DNA of 64,000 nt from JALHUF01 sp050014795 (GTDB lineage: Bacteria > Acidobacteriota > Terriglobia > UBA7540). Position 1 is the first letter of the stretch. Every line of letters starts with the position of its first letter. Below are positions 1 to 7,596 of this stretch, in pieces. The position numbers and the translations under genes are program-made. The notes under the pieces were generated by a model. It saw nothing but the letters and a program-made list of their open reading frames with translations. It did no database searches and was not told where the DNA came from. The stretch spans positions 1-64,000 of the forward strand of contig JBEKCQ010000001.1 in assembly GCA_050014795.1 (NCBI GenBank), given 5' to 3'.

Positions 1-1698
1 AATGACTCCCACCAAGAGGCCTACAAAAAGCGGCCCGTGAGTCGGGAGAGTGCCGCTGGTCGTGGGCACTTTCTTTTTAGCGGCCAGGCTGCCGGCGACA
101 GCTAGGGTCGGCAAGATGAACCCGAAACGTCCAATCAGCATGGCCAGACCAAGGGTCAGGTTGTACCAGGGCGTATTGACGTTGATCCCCGCAAAGGCGC
201 TGCCATTGTTTTCTGCTGTGCTCGAATACGCGTACAGGATCTCACTGAAACCATGCGGGCCGGAGTTGTTGAGGTTGGCGATGGCCGGCCCGGCGGAGTT
301 CCAGTAGCCGCTCTTTGCGAACTGAGCCACCGTGCTCATCGCCGTCAACACCAGGATGACAAAAGCCGTCGCAATGACTGCCACCATGGCCATCTTGACT
401 TCCTTCTGCTCGATTTTCTTCCCCAGATACTCGGGCGTTCTGCCCACCATGAGTCCGGCAATGAAAACTCCGACAATGGCGTACAGCAGAATGCCGTACA
501 AGCCCGAACCTGTCCCGCCAAAGATGACCTCGTCAGTCTGCAGGTTGAACATCGGCACAAGGCCGCCGAGGGGCGTGAAGCTATCGTGCATGCTGTTCAC
601 GGCCCCGCAGCTTGCGTTGGTGGTGGTGACAGCAAAGAGCGCGGAACCGGGAATACCCAAGCGCACTTCCTTGCCTTCCATGTTGCCGCCGGGTTGTGTT
701 CGAGTAGCCGCGGTCTCCACGCCTAAACGGGCAAGCATCGGATTTCCTGCCTGCTCGGAGGGATAGCAGACAAAGACTCCGGCAAAGAAGAGCACCGCCA
801 TGGCGGCAAAGAGCGCCCAACCTTGACGCGTATCGCCCACCATCTTTCCGAACGTATAGGTCATGCCCGATGAGATGATGAGAAGGGCCAGGATCTCAGT
901 CAAATTCGTGAGAGGAGTCGGGTTCTCAAAGGGATGCGCCGAGTTGGTGTTGAAGAAGCCGCCGCCGTTGGTGCCGAGCATTTTGATGGCTTCCTGCGAA
1001 GCCACCGGCCCGACCGCAATGGTTTGCGTGGCTCCTTCAACCGTGGTCGCCTTCGCGTAAGGTTTCAGAGTCTGGGGAACTCCCCTGAAGCACAGAAACA
1101 ACGCAAAAACAAAAGCGAGCGGCAGGAGCACATAAACGGTGGCTCTCGTCAAGTCCACCCAGAAATTGCCGATGCTATTCGCCTGCCGGCGCGCGAAACC
1201 ACGAATGAGCGCGATCGCCACGGCGATCCCGGCAGCGGCTGAGACGAAATTCTGCACGGTCAACCCTGCCATTTGCACAAAGTAACTGAGCGTAGTCTCC
1301 CCGCCGTATGCCTGCCAGTTGGTGTTGGTCATAAAGCTTACGGCAGTGTTGAAGGCGAGGTCCGGCGTCATCGCGGTGGCGTTGCCGGGAGCATGGCCGG
1401 TGCTGAATCCCACAGGGTTAAGAAGCAGGACGCCCTGCAAGCGTTGAATGACGTACACAAACAGGAAGCTGACCAGACTGAAGGCGAGAACCGACGCCGC
1501 ATACTGCGTCCAGCGCTGCTCACTGTCCTCGCGAATGCCACATAGGCGGTAGATGAGACGTTCCAAGGGGCGCAGCACCGGATGCAGGAAGGTGCGCTTG
1601 CCCTCGAACAGATTCGCCATGAAGAGGCCTAGGGGTTTGGTGAGCGCCAGGAGCACCAGAAAAAACACAAGAATGTACAAAACACCACTTGCGGTCAT
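1..1698 (-). CDS. kdpA: Potassium-transporting ATPase subunit A (KdpA), 3' end cut by the window
   Basis: KdpA is the K+-binding channel-like membrane subunit of the KdpFABC P-type ATPase, used for high-affinity potassium uptake. The 566 residues present are highly hydrophobic and carry the four selectivity-filter loops of the family: TNTNWQAYGGE, GTNGGGFFNTNSAHPFENP, TNASCGAVNSMHDSFTPLGG and NNGSAFAGI. The start ATG at 1698 follows GAGGAGGAG at ideal spacing. Only a few tens of C-terminal residues should be missing, since KdpA is usually 560-600 aa. It lies 9 nt after kdpF on the same strand; kdpB and kdpC are expected just beyond base 1. Confidence 0.97.
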   Translation of the reverse strand, partial: MTASGVLYILVFFLVLLALTKPLGLFMANLFEGKRTFLHPVLRPLERLIYRLCGIREDSEQRWTQYAASVLAFSLVSFLFVYVIQRLQGVLLLNPVGFSTGHAPGNATAMTPDLAFNTAVSFMTNTNWQAYGGETTLSYFVQMAGLTVQNFVSAAAGIAVAIALIRGFARRQANSIGNFWVDLTRATVYVLLPLAFVFALFLCFRGVPQTLKPYAKATTVEGATQTIAVGPVASQEAIKMLGTNGGGFFNTNSAHPFENPTPLTNLTEILALLIISSGMTYTFGKMVGDTRQGWALFAAMAVLFFAGVFVCYPSEQAGNPMLARLGVETAATRTQPGGNMEGKEVRLGIPGSALFAVTTTNASCGAVNSMHDSFTPLGGLVPMFNLQTDEVIFGGTGSGLYGILLYAIVGVFIAGLMVGRTPEYLGKKIEQKEVKMAMVAVIATAFVILVLTAMSTVAQFAKSGYWNSAGPAIANLNNSGPHGFSEILYAYSSTAENNGSAFAGINVNTPWYNLTLGLAMLIGRFGFILPTLAVAGSLAAKKKVPTTSGTLPTHGPLFVGLLVGVI

Positions 1699-1707
1699 GA
1701 CTCCTCC

Positions 1708-1791
1708 TCAGAAGCGCTCGGGGCGCAGCAGGGCGTACACCAGATAGCCGAAGAGAATCAACGCCGTAATGCCCGCGATGATGTAGTCCAT
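1708..1791 (-). CDS. kdpF: KdpF, small subunit of the Kdp ATPase (27 aa)
   Basis: This short gene encodes 27 residues, MDYIIAGITALILFGYLVYA followed by LLRPERF. One transmembrane helix ending in an Arg-Pro-Glu-Arg motif is the hallmark of KdpF, which stabilises the KdpABC complex in the inner membrane. AGGAGG sits 8 nt before the ATG at 1791, and kdpA begins 9 nt after the stop. KdpF is normally about 29 aa, so the length fits. Gene callers often miss it because of its size. Confidence 0.93.
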   Translation of the reverse strand: MDYIIAGITALILFGYLVYALLRPERF

Positions 1792-1803
1792 ACGTTGGGC
1801 CTC

Positions 1804-1887
1804 CTACAGCCGCTCACAGGCCTTGGTAAAGGCCCAGCAACCCACAAAAAACAGGATAGCGACAAAGATGTAAAACAAGTCCAACAT
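1804..1887 (-). CDS. 27-aa single-helix membrane peptide upstream of kdpF
   Basis: An ATG at 1887 preceded by GAGGAG opens a 27-codon frame starting MLDLFYIFVAILFFVGCWAF and ending in TKACERL. The first 20 residues form one membrane helix and the tail is polar. It is a separate peptide from KdpF, 12 nt upstream of it and 6 nt after the USP-like gene, so it is co-transcribed with the kdp genes. The tight spacing, ribosome site and coherent helix argue for a real gene. I infer a small accessory subunit or membrane factor of the Kdp system; its function is unknown to me. Confidence 0.72.
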   Translation of the reverse strand: MLDLFYIFVAILFFVGCWAFTKACERL

Positions 1888-1893
1888 GGCTCC

Positions 1894-2358
1894 TCACTCA
1901 GAATTCACAAAAATCACTTCGTGCCCTTCCTTCCTCAACAGCCTTGCCCACCGTTGCTCTTTCGTCAGCCACCAGCGCTTCTTGCCCGCAACAACAATCA
2001 CTGAATGCGGAGGGAAAAGCTCGCGCAAAGTCCAGCGTGGTTCCCTGCAAAGATAGATCCGTGCCGTGAACTCCGTCGGCGACTCGCGCGCCAAGGACCG
2101 GATTTGTTCCTCGAGGAAATCTGTGGGAACCACAGGCTTTTCGAGAGGCAGCGTGTACGGGACGGCATACAACATGAGGACCTTGGGCCGCGCGCCCAGG
2201 TTCGCACTCAGTCGCGAAGCCATCCTCAGCGCGGCCACGGTCCCGGCGTGCGTCGTGAAAAGGACCGTAACTTCCTGCCCTCCGCCGTCCTTCTCACCCG
2301 GCGGGGGCCCGCTGGTATCAGTTTCGGCGGCGGTCTTTGTGGTGGTCAGAGTGTACAT
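1894..2358 (-). CDS. Universal-stress-protein-like cytoplasmic protein of the kdp operon
   Basis: The 154-residue protein has an N-terminal Thr/Glu-rich stretch, then a small alpha/beta fold running from EVTVLFTTHAGTVAALRMA to the C-terminal HEVIFVNSE. A nucleotide-binding USP-like fold is my best reading, similar in layout to the USP segment inside full-length KdpD, but no diagnostic G-x2-G-x9-G motif is obvious. I chose the ATG at 2358 because AGGTGA lies 5 nt before it; a GTG at 2367 is also in frame. It follows kdpE by 68 nt and precedes the 27-aa peptide by 6 nt, so it is part of the operon. Confidence 0.7.
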   Translation of the reverse strand: MYTLTTTKTAAETDTSGPPPGEKDGGGQEVTVLFTTHAGTVAALRMASRLSANLGARPKVLMLYAVPYTLPLEKPVVPTDFLEEQIRSLARESPTEFTARIYLCREPRWTLRELFPPHSVIVVAGKKRWWLTKEQRWARLLRKEGHEVIFVNSE

Positions 2359-2426
2359 GGCAATCACCTAACCTAAAGGTAGGTCACGCCACATAAGGAA
2401 GGCATAAAGAGGGGCTAAGGATTTTG

Positions 2427-3131
2427 TTAGTCTGGCTGGGGAAACTGGAAGCGGTAGCCAACCCAAGGTTCGGTGAGCAGATACTTGGGTTTGGAAGGCT
2501 GGGGTTCAATCTTCTTCCGTAGTTGGTTGATAAAGACCCTGAGGTACTCCAGTTCGTCGCCGTAGTCTGGCCCCCACACGGCCTGGAGCAATTCCCGATG
2601 CGGAATCGCCTTATTCGGGTGGGTGACAAAGTAGCGGAGCAGGTCAAATTCCTTCGGCGTCAGGCGAACCTCGCGACCGTGGCGTTTCACTTGGCGAGAC
2701 TCGAAGTCAATCTCAACATCGTCCAGGTTGATTCGCGGCGGTTCCAATCCGGTCAACGGCATGCGGCGTAGGGCGGCCCGAATGCGCGCCAGCAGTTCCG
2801 GCGTGCTGAAGGGCTTCGTCACATAATCGTCGGCGCCCGCGTCCAGAGCTTCAATCTTGTCATTCTCCGCGCTGCGCACCGTGAGCATGATGATCGCCAG
2901 CTCCACGCCGTGTCGTTCCTGTCGGATGGTCCGGCAGGTCTCGACCCCGCCCATGCCGGGCATATTGATGTCCAGCAACACCAAGTCATACCTGCCTGCC
3001 CGCAACTTCTCCAGCGCCTCCTCGCCGCTCCGGGCATCGTCCACTTCGTAGCCGCGAGCCGCCAGGGTGGTTCGCATCACCCGACGGATCTGCGGCTCGT
3101 CATCCACTGCCAGAATGCGGCTGGCGCTCAC
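2427..3131 (-). CDS. kdpE: KdpE, OmpR-family response regulator
   Basis: KdpE is the DNA-binding partner of KdpD and activates kdp transcription. The receiver domain (residues 5-120) has the acidic pair D10/D11, phosphoacceptor D54 in LLDINMPG, T84 and K106. The C-terminal winged helix (about 135-230) has the usual LTPKEFDLLRYFVTHPNK and GYRFQ motifs. The frame stays open to an ATG at 3206, but I place the start at the GTG at 3131: it overlaps the kdpD stop by 4 nt (GTGA) and begins right before the receiver domain. Length 234 aa matches the family (about 225-235). Confidence 0.94.
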   Translation of the reverse strand: MSASRILAVDDEPQIRRVMRTTLAARGYEVDDARSGEEALEKLRAGRYDLVLLDINMPGMGGVETCRTIRQERHGVELAIIMLTVRSAENDKIEALDAGADDYVTKPFSTPELLARIRAALRRMPLTGLEPPRINLDDVEIDFESRQVKRHGREVRLTPKEFDLLRYFVTHPNKAIPHRELLQAVWGPDYGDELEYLRVFINQLRKKIEPQPSKPKYLLTEPWVGYRFQFPQPD

Positions 3132-4639
3132 GCGGCCCTCTCCTCCGAAACGCAAGGTACGGAGATGCAGAACTTCGAGCCCTGCCCGGGGACACTCTCC
3201 ACCCAAATCTCCCCGCCGTGCGCCCGCACGATTTCCAGGGAAATGGCGAGTCCCATCCCCGAGCCCGTCACATGCCGATGGGTATCGGTGCGGCGGTAGA
3301 ACTTCTGGAAAATTCGCGACTGTTCCCGCTCCGGGATGCCCGGCCCCTGATCGCTGACGCTGATGATGACACTGCCTTCACCTTTTTCCGCGCCGATGGC
3401 AATCGGAGATCCCGGCGGGGAATACTTCACGGCATTATCGAGCAACTGTCGGATAGCCAAACCCATCAATTCCTCGTCGGCGATGATCAGCGGCATGTCG
3501 TCGGCGATGCTCACGCGGATGCTCCTACCTTCGAGGACAGACTTCATCTGCTGAAGGATCCCCTGAATCAGGCTCGCCACGGAACACAGAGCGGCGTTCA
3601 ACTTAACTTTCCCGGCCTCGATGCGGGCCATCTGGATGGCTTCCGTCACCAGCCTGCCCAGCCGGTCTGCCTCCTCGTCCACAACCGTCAGCAGCTCGCG
3701 CTGCTCGTCCTGATTTGGTGTGGGAGTGGAGAGGAGGGCGGTGGCCGCAGCCTTGATGGAGGTGAGGGGCGTTTTGAATTCGTGCGCGATGGAGTCGAGC
3801 AGGGTGGATTTCAATTCTTCGCTTTGCCGGGCGGCTTCCGCCCGATTGGCCGCCTCTTGGCTGCGCACCTTTTCCAGGGCGATCGCCACCAGATTGGAGA
3901 GAGCCTGTAATGCTGTGTCGGACAAGGCACCGCCCCGAACCGCGAGGCTCCCGATGACGTGGCCACCCAGGCGGACGGGGATCACCACCGTTCGGTTCGG
4001 CTCATCGGTGAGCACGGTTCCCAGCGAGGCCGCTTGCTTCAATTGGTCATCGGGGGCCGGCAACTCCTCCTTTCCCGAGCGGTGGACCTGGTCAGTACTG
4101 GAATCATAGAGGGCCAAAGCGGAAAACCCGAAAATCTCTTGAATTCGGTGCGCGATCTGGGCGGCGGGCGTTTGGCTAGTATCGGTCAACAGGATGGCGC
4201 GGCTCAAGGCGTATAGACTCTCCAACTCCTCCTGCCGGTGGAGCGCCTCCCGAGTCCGCTGCCTGGCCCACGCCGAAAGCTGGCTGGCGACGGTCGAAGT
4301 CACCAGAAAGGCGAACAGCGCGACCCAGTTCTGAGGATCAGCGATGTGAAAGGTGCCGACGGGGGGTAAGAAGAAGAAGTTGAAACAGACCACGGCGCCT
4401 AACGAGGCTGTCAAGGCCTCCCAAAAACCCCAACCCGTAGCGATGACCAAGATGGTGACCAGATAAGCGAAGGCGACAGTGGTGGCGTTGACGGGAATGA
4501 GGCGGAAACATAGGAAGGTGATTGCGGCGATGAGGGCTAGGACGGCAATCAGGCGAAGGGCAGTAAGACCAATTCGCGAGGAGAGGATTTCATGCCCAGC
4601 CGGCGCTCGAGCGAATTCCGAACTCGGGAAAGACACCAC
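3128..4639 (-). CDS. kdpD: Short-form KdpD sensor histidine kinase (lacks KdpD/USP N-terminus)
   Basis: The 503-residue kinase starts with a DUF4118-type membrane unit (four helices, about residues 25-120), followed by a GAF-like domain (about 150-260), HisKA with H286 in SIAHEFKTPLTSIKA, and a HATPase_c domain with N box (QLLDNAVKYSP), G1 (SDQGPGIP) and G2 (GSGMGLAIS). E. coli KdpD is about 890 aa; the cytoplasmic KdpD and USP domains that precede the membrane region are absent. The start is a GTG at 4639 without a clear ribosome site. The stop overlaps kdpE. It probably senses K+ limitation, but the missing input domain makes the signal uncertain. Confidence 0.88.
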   Translation of the reverse strand: MVSFPSSEFARAPAGHEILSSRIGLTALRLIAVLALIAAITFLCFRLIPVNATTVAFAYLVTILVIATGWGFWEALTASLGAVVCFNFFFLPPVGTFHIADPQNWVALFAFLVTSTVASQLSAWARQRTREALHRQEELESLYALSRAILLTDTSQTPAAQIAHRIQEIFGFSALALYDSSTDQVHRSGKEELPAPDDQLKQAASLGTVLTDEPNRTVVIPVRLGGHVIGSLAVRGGALSDTALQALSNLVAIALEKVRSQEAANRAEAARQSEELKSTLLDSIAHEFKTPLTSIKAAATALLSTPTPNQDEQRELLTVVDEEADRLGRLVTEAIQMARIEAGKVKLNAALCSVASLIQGILQQMKSVLEGRSIRVSIADDMPLIIADEELMGLAIRQLLDNAVKYSPPGSPIAIGAEKGEGSVIISVSDQGPGIPEREQSRIFQKFYRRTDTHRHVTGSGMGLAISLEIVRAHGGEIWVESVPGQGSKFCISVPCVSEERAA

Positions 4640-4768
4640 CAGCAGGAAGCATAACCGAGTTCGGAGCGATTTTCATCCGCCACGCGCGCCCGGCGAAGCC
4701 CGCAGCATCCCTCCCCACTTCATCGGCGCCCAGCCGCAGTCCCCGACAACTGGCGCGGGCAGGAGAGA

Positions 4769-4799
4769 GTGACCAGCCGCTAGCTGGTCACTCGTCACT
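4769..4799. repeat. Hairpin plus heptamer repeat after the NYN/LOTUS gene
   Basis: GTGACCAGC (4769-4777) and GCTGGTCAC (4783-4791) form a perfect 9-bp stem with a 5-nt loop, followed by TCGTCAC (4792-4798). TGGTCAC and TCGTCAC are adjacent 7-mers of the same type as the arrays near 37250. The stem lies a few bases past the stop of the gene at 4795-6240 and could act as a weak terminator, but no T-run follows. Confidence 0.5.
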
Positions 4800-6240
4800 G
4801 GGGGGCGGGCTCTTTCGGTTTGCGACGCGCGGCGGTCTTGCGCGGGCCGCTCTTGCCGGAGGCTTTCGCCGCGCGCGGCTTGCGCGCCTTGCGTTCGGCG
4901 GCAGGCGGAGCCGGCGCGGCCTCTTCGACCACGAGGGACGGAACCTGCTCCGCAGGAACCGCTTCGACGGCGGTTTCTTCCGCAGCCGGCGCGGGTTCCT
5001 CCCAGCTCACATTGACCTCAACCGGGACAAAATCGGTTGCGGGGGCTTCCACTGCCGGTACCGCCGCGGCCACCGGTGTCGGAGCCGGGGCGCCTTCAGC
5101 CACCACCGTGACGGGGAAGATGCGCCAGACGCCCTTGTGGTCGCGGTGCAGCCTCAACCACCCTTCGCGCTGCGCCTGGTGGAGCAGGTCGAGGATGCCG
5201 CGAAAGCCGTGACGTCGGGCGTCGAGTTCCTTCCCCGCAGCGCGCAGCATCTGGCTGACCTGGCGCAAGTAGAGAGGACGGCCGGGAGCCTTCTGCCCGG
5301 TGTCCGCCATGGCCTGCTTGAGCGCTCCCAAGGCCTCCGCGCTCGTCATGCCGGGTGGCGGCGCGCTGGGTGGCACAGGCTCTCCCGGAGCTTCCGGCGG
5401 CGCGGCTTCCTCGGCTTTTTCGGCCTCCCCCTCTGTCGTCACCACTTGGGCCGCGGCGGTCGTCTCCACTTCTCCGTCGGCGGGTTCCACCAGGAAACCG
5501 CGCTCCGTCTTGCGTAGGTGTACCAGTCGGGCACGCTCCATCTTCTGCATGAACTCGAGGAACGATCCCGCGCCAAAGTCGCGCTCGCTGAACGTCGGGT
5601 CGAGTTGGAGCAGCGTGCTCTTCAGCAAGCCGACCTGGGGCGCGACTTCGCGTTCCGCCAGGATCTTGAGCGCGCGCTCCACGTTGGGCAGCGCGGTGGC
5701 CAAGGGCCGACTGTCGGGGACGGCGCGGGGACGGGCTCGCGACGCCCGCGGGGCGCGGGCACCCTCCTCAGCCTTGAGCAGATTCTCGTAGCTGATGAAT
5801 TCGTGACAGTTCCGTTGCAGGATGTTGCTGGTGAAGGCTCGGCCACCGACCACAAACACGCGCTTGTCGTATTGCTTCAGCTTTTCAACCAGGGTGATGA
5901 AGTCGCTGTCACCACCCACGATGGCGAAGGCGTTGATGTGGGGGCGGTTGAAGGCCATCTCCAGCGCGTCGAGCGCCAGGTTGATGTCGGCGCCGTTCTT
6001 GTCGCCGCGCGGGGTAAGGTTGCGTTGCACCATCTGGACAGCGTGCGCCGTCATCTGACGGCTCTGCTCGCCGGCGCGCGGCCAGTCGCCGTAGGCCACC
6101 TTGGTGACGACTTCCCCCCGCTCTTTCAACGCCTCGAGCACCAGCGAGACGTCGAATTCCTTCCCCAGCGTGTCCTTCACGCCGATCTGCACGTTGTCGT
6201 AATCAATAAAGACGGCCAGCTTCAGCCGCTCCTCTGCCAT
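4795..6240 (-). CDS. LabA-like NYN-domain protein with two LOTUS (OST-HTH) domains
   Basis: The N-terminal NYN/PIN-like nuclease fold (about residues 7-150) carries the acidic metal-site residues in VFIDYDN (D13, D15), GADINLALD and VGGDSDF. Two OST-HTH/LOTUS RNA-binding domains follow, near 180-250 and 300-375, separated by Ala/Pro/Glu linkers. The last 35 residues are a basic Lys/Arg/Ala/Pro tail that could bind nucleic acid. NYN-LOTUS proteins are predicted RNA-processing or RNA-binding proteins; the substrate is unknown. The ATG at 6240 is preceded by GGAGG; the frame continues upstream to 6414 but that extension does not look coding. Monocistronic. Confidence 0.88.
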   Translation of the reverse strand: MAEERLKLAVFIDYDNVQIGVKDTLGKEFDVSLVLEALKERGEVVTKVAYGDWPRAGEQSRQMTAHAVQMVQRNLTPRGDKNGADINLALDALEMAFNRPHINAFAIVGGDSDFITLVEKLKQYDKRVFVVGGRAFTSNILQRNCHEFISYENLLKAEEGARAPRASRARPRAVPDSRPLATALPNVERALKILAEREVAPQVGLLKSTLLQLDPTFSERDFGAGSFLEFMQKMERARLVHLRKTERGFLVEPADGEVETTAAAQVVTTEGEAEKAEEAAPPEAPGEPVPPSAPPPGMTSAEALGALKQAMADTGQKAPGRPLYLRQVSQMLRAAGKELDARRHGFRGILDLLHQAQREGWLRLHRDHKGVWRIFPVTVVAEGAPAPTPVAAAVPAVEAPATDFVPVEVNVSWEEPAPAAEETAVEAVPAEQVPSLVVEEAAPAPPAAERKARKPRAAKASGKSGPRKTAARRKPKEPAPQ

Positions 6241-6373
6241 AAATCCTTCTTCCTCCCGGGCCCACGTGGCCACGGGACTTGCCTGGTTTTGCCGAGGGAG
6301 AATCCCTCTTTGCTGATGATACTCCTGAAAGGCCCCAGGCGAAATGATGTAGAGACGTTCTGGTGGGCTTTCG

Positions 6374-6415
6374 CGTGGTCGATTCCTACCACGTACGTGG
6401 TCAATTCCTACCACG
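6374..6415. repeat. Tandem 22-bp palindromic repeat upstream of the NYN/LOTUS gene
   Basis: Two adjacent units, 6374-6395 and 6396-6415, differ at one base inside the core. Each is itself an inverted repeat, CGTGGT...ACCACG around an 8-bp centre (TTCCT common to both). The array lies about 135 bp before the start of the minus-strand NYN/LOTUS gene. Two phased dyads in a promoter region are what a dimeric repressor site looks like; a promoter was not convincingly located. Confidence 0.55.
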
Positions 6416-6484
6416 AGGCTGCCACCCCCGGGGTACGCAGGGCAGAGCAGCCGCGGTCCAAAGGCTCTGGCCTGAAGGCCGCCG

Positions 6485-7432
6485 CTATGCGAGGTACTTC
6501 AAGCTCAAGTCGATAAGTTTCTGCGTGCCGGCGTAAGGTTCCTCGCGACCTTCCCATTCCATGGAGAAATACCCACGAAAACCGCTGGCCTTGGCGATTT
6601 CAAAGCATTTTGCCACGTCCACGGTGAAGAGCTTGTTGCCACCCACCTCGGAGTCCTTCACGTGGGCGATGTTGTAAGCGCGCTTGAACATCGCTTCCAG
6701 GGCGCGATTGTTGAACTCCTGATCGTGGGTGAGCATGGAATTGCAGAAGTCAGGCAAGGCGTGGAGGTAAGGGTTGTTCACCTTATCGAGGACTTCCACG
6801 ATGAAGAACGGATCCTCGGTGAAGTTGTCGTCATTCTCCAGATTCGCGACGACCTTTTTCTGGGCGGCGTGGTCGGCGACCAGCTTCAGGCTCTCTACGG
6901 TGCGGCCCACGTCGGGCTTCAAGTTGCGCGCCGCAGCGATGTGCAGGCGCACGCTGGGCGAGTCCAGCGCCGCCGCAATCTCGATCCACTTCTTGCTGGT
7001 CTCGACCGCCTTCTGACGTTTGGCGGCGTCGAGATCGTAGTAACTCTCCTGCGCGTCCACGGGAACGTCGATGATGCGTGCCCCGGCCTTCTCTGTGGCC
7101 TCGCGCAGTTCGTGGATGTATGCCAGGTCCGTGGAGCGGAAGTGCTGGTCCAAGGGCTCGATGTTGCGCACGCCGAACTTCTTTACCACGATCGCCCCAA
7201 ACTCCTTCAGGTCCCAGCCTGGCAGTTTGGGATTGCGCGCCCACTTGTTGCCGGGGGCTTCGATGAACATGCGGAAGGGCCAACTGGCCACCACCAGGCG
7301 GTCGCGCGGCGCGGTGGGGAATTGCAGGTTGGGCTCGGAAGAGAACAGGTTTGGACCCCAGCCGAGCACTGTCGCTCCGGCGGCCAAAGCTGAAGAATGC
7401 TTCAGGAAATCACGGCGAGAGTATCTGTCCAT
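6485..7432 (-). CDS. Exported sugar phosphate isomerase/epimerase-like TIM-barrel protein
   Basis: The protein begins with a twin-arginine signal (YSRRDFLKHSSALAAGATVL), so it is probably exported folded by Tat. The rest resembles the xylose-isomerase-like TIM-barrel (AP endonuclease family 2): a metal-type acidic network is suggested by ANLENDDNF, ALPDFCNSM, IAHVKDSEV and FSMEWEG. Length about 315 aa is normal. I use the ATG at 7432 because GAGG lies 8 nt before it; an ATG at 7438 would be too close. It stands alone and divergent from the oxidoreductase at 7597, a frequent partner of such isomerases in sugar catabolism. The substrate cannot be read from sequence. Confidence 0.82.
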   Translation of the reverse strand: MDRYSRRDFLKHSSALAAGATVLGWGPNLFSSEPNLQFPTAPRDRLVVASWPFRMFIEAPGNKWARNPKLPGWDLKEFGAIVVKKFGVRNIEPLDQHFRSTDLAYIHELREATEKAGARIIDVPVDAQESYYDLDAAKRQKAVETSKKWIEIAAALDSPSVRLHIAAARNLKPDVGRTVESLKLVADHAAQKKVVANLENDDNFTEDPFFIVEVLDKVNNPYLHALPDFCNSMLTHDQEFNNRALEAMFKRAYNIAHVKDSEVGGNKLFTVDVAKCFEIAKASGFRGYFSMEWEGREEPYAGTQKLIDLSLKYLA

Positions 7433-7557
7433 GGGCATGACCTCACAAGATTACTCGGCAACCGAGATAGGTCATTCCACCCACCCCTCGGCTGCGCAGT
7501 GATAGAATCGGCTGCCCGATGCAGGACGTCAACAGGAAAATGCTTGATGCGCGCCAG

Positions 7558-7580
7558 GAGACGTTCCACCGGAACGTCTC
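7558..7580. repeat. Perfect 10-bp palindrome in the leader of the oxidoreductase gene
   Basis: GAGACGTTCC (7558-7567), loop ACC, GGAACGTCTC (7571-7580), followed by TAC. The hairpin ends just before the GGGGAGG ribosome site of the gene at 7597. This kind of element looks like a dispersed REP-type palindrome; only a genome-wide count can show that. Confidence 0.6.
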
Positions 7581-7596
7581 TACAGGGGGAGGCGAA

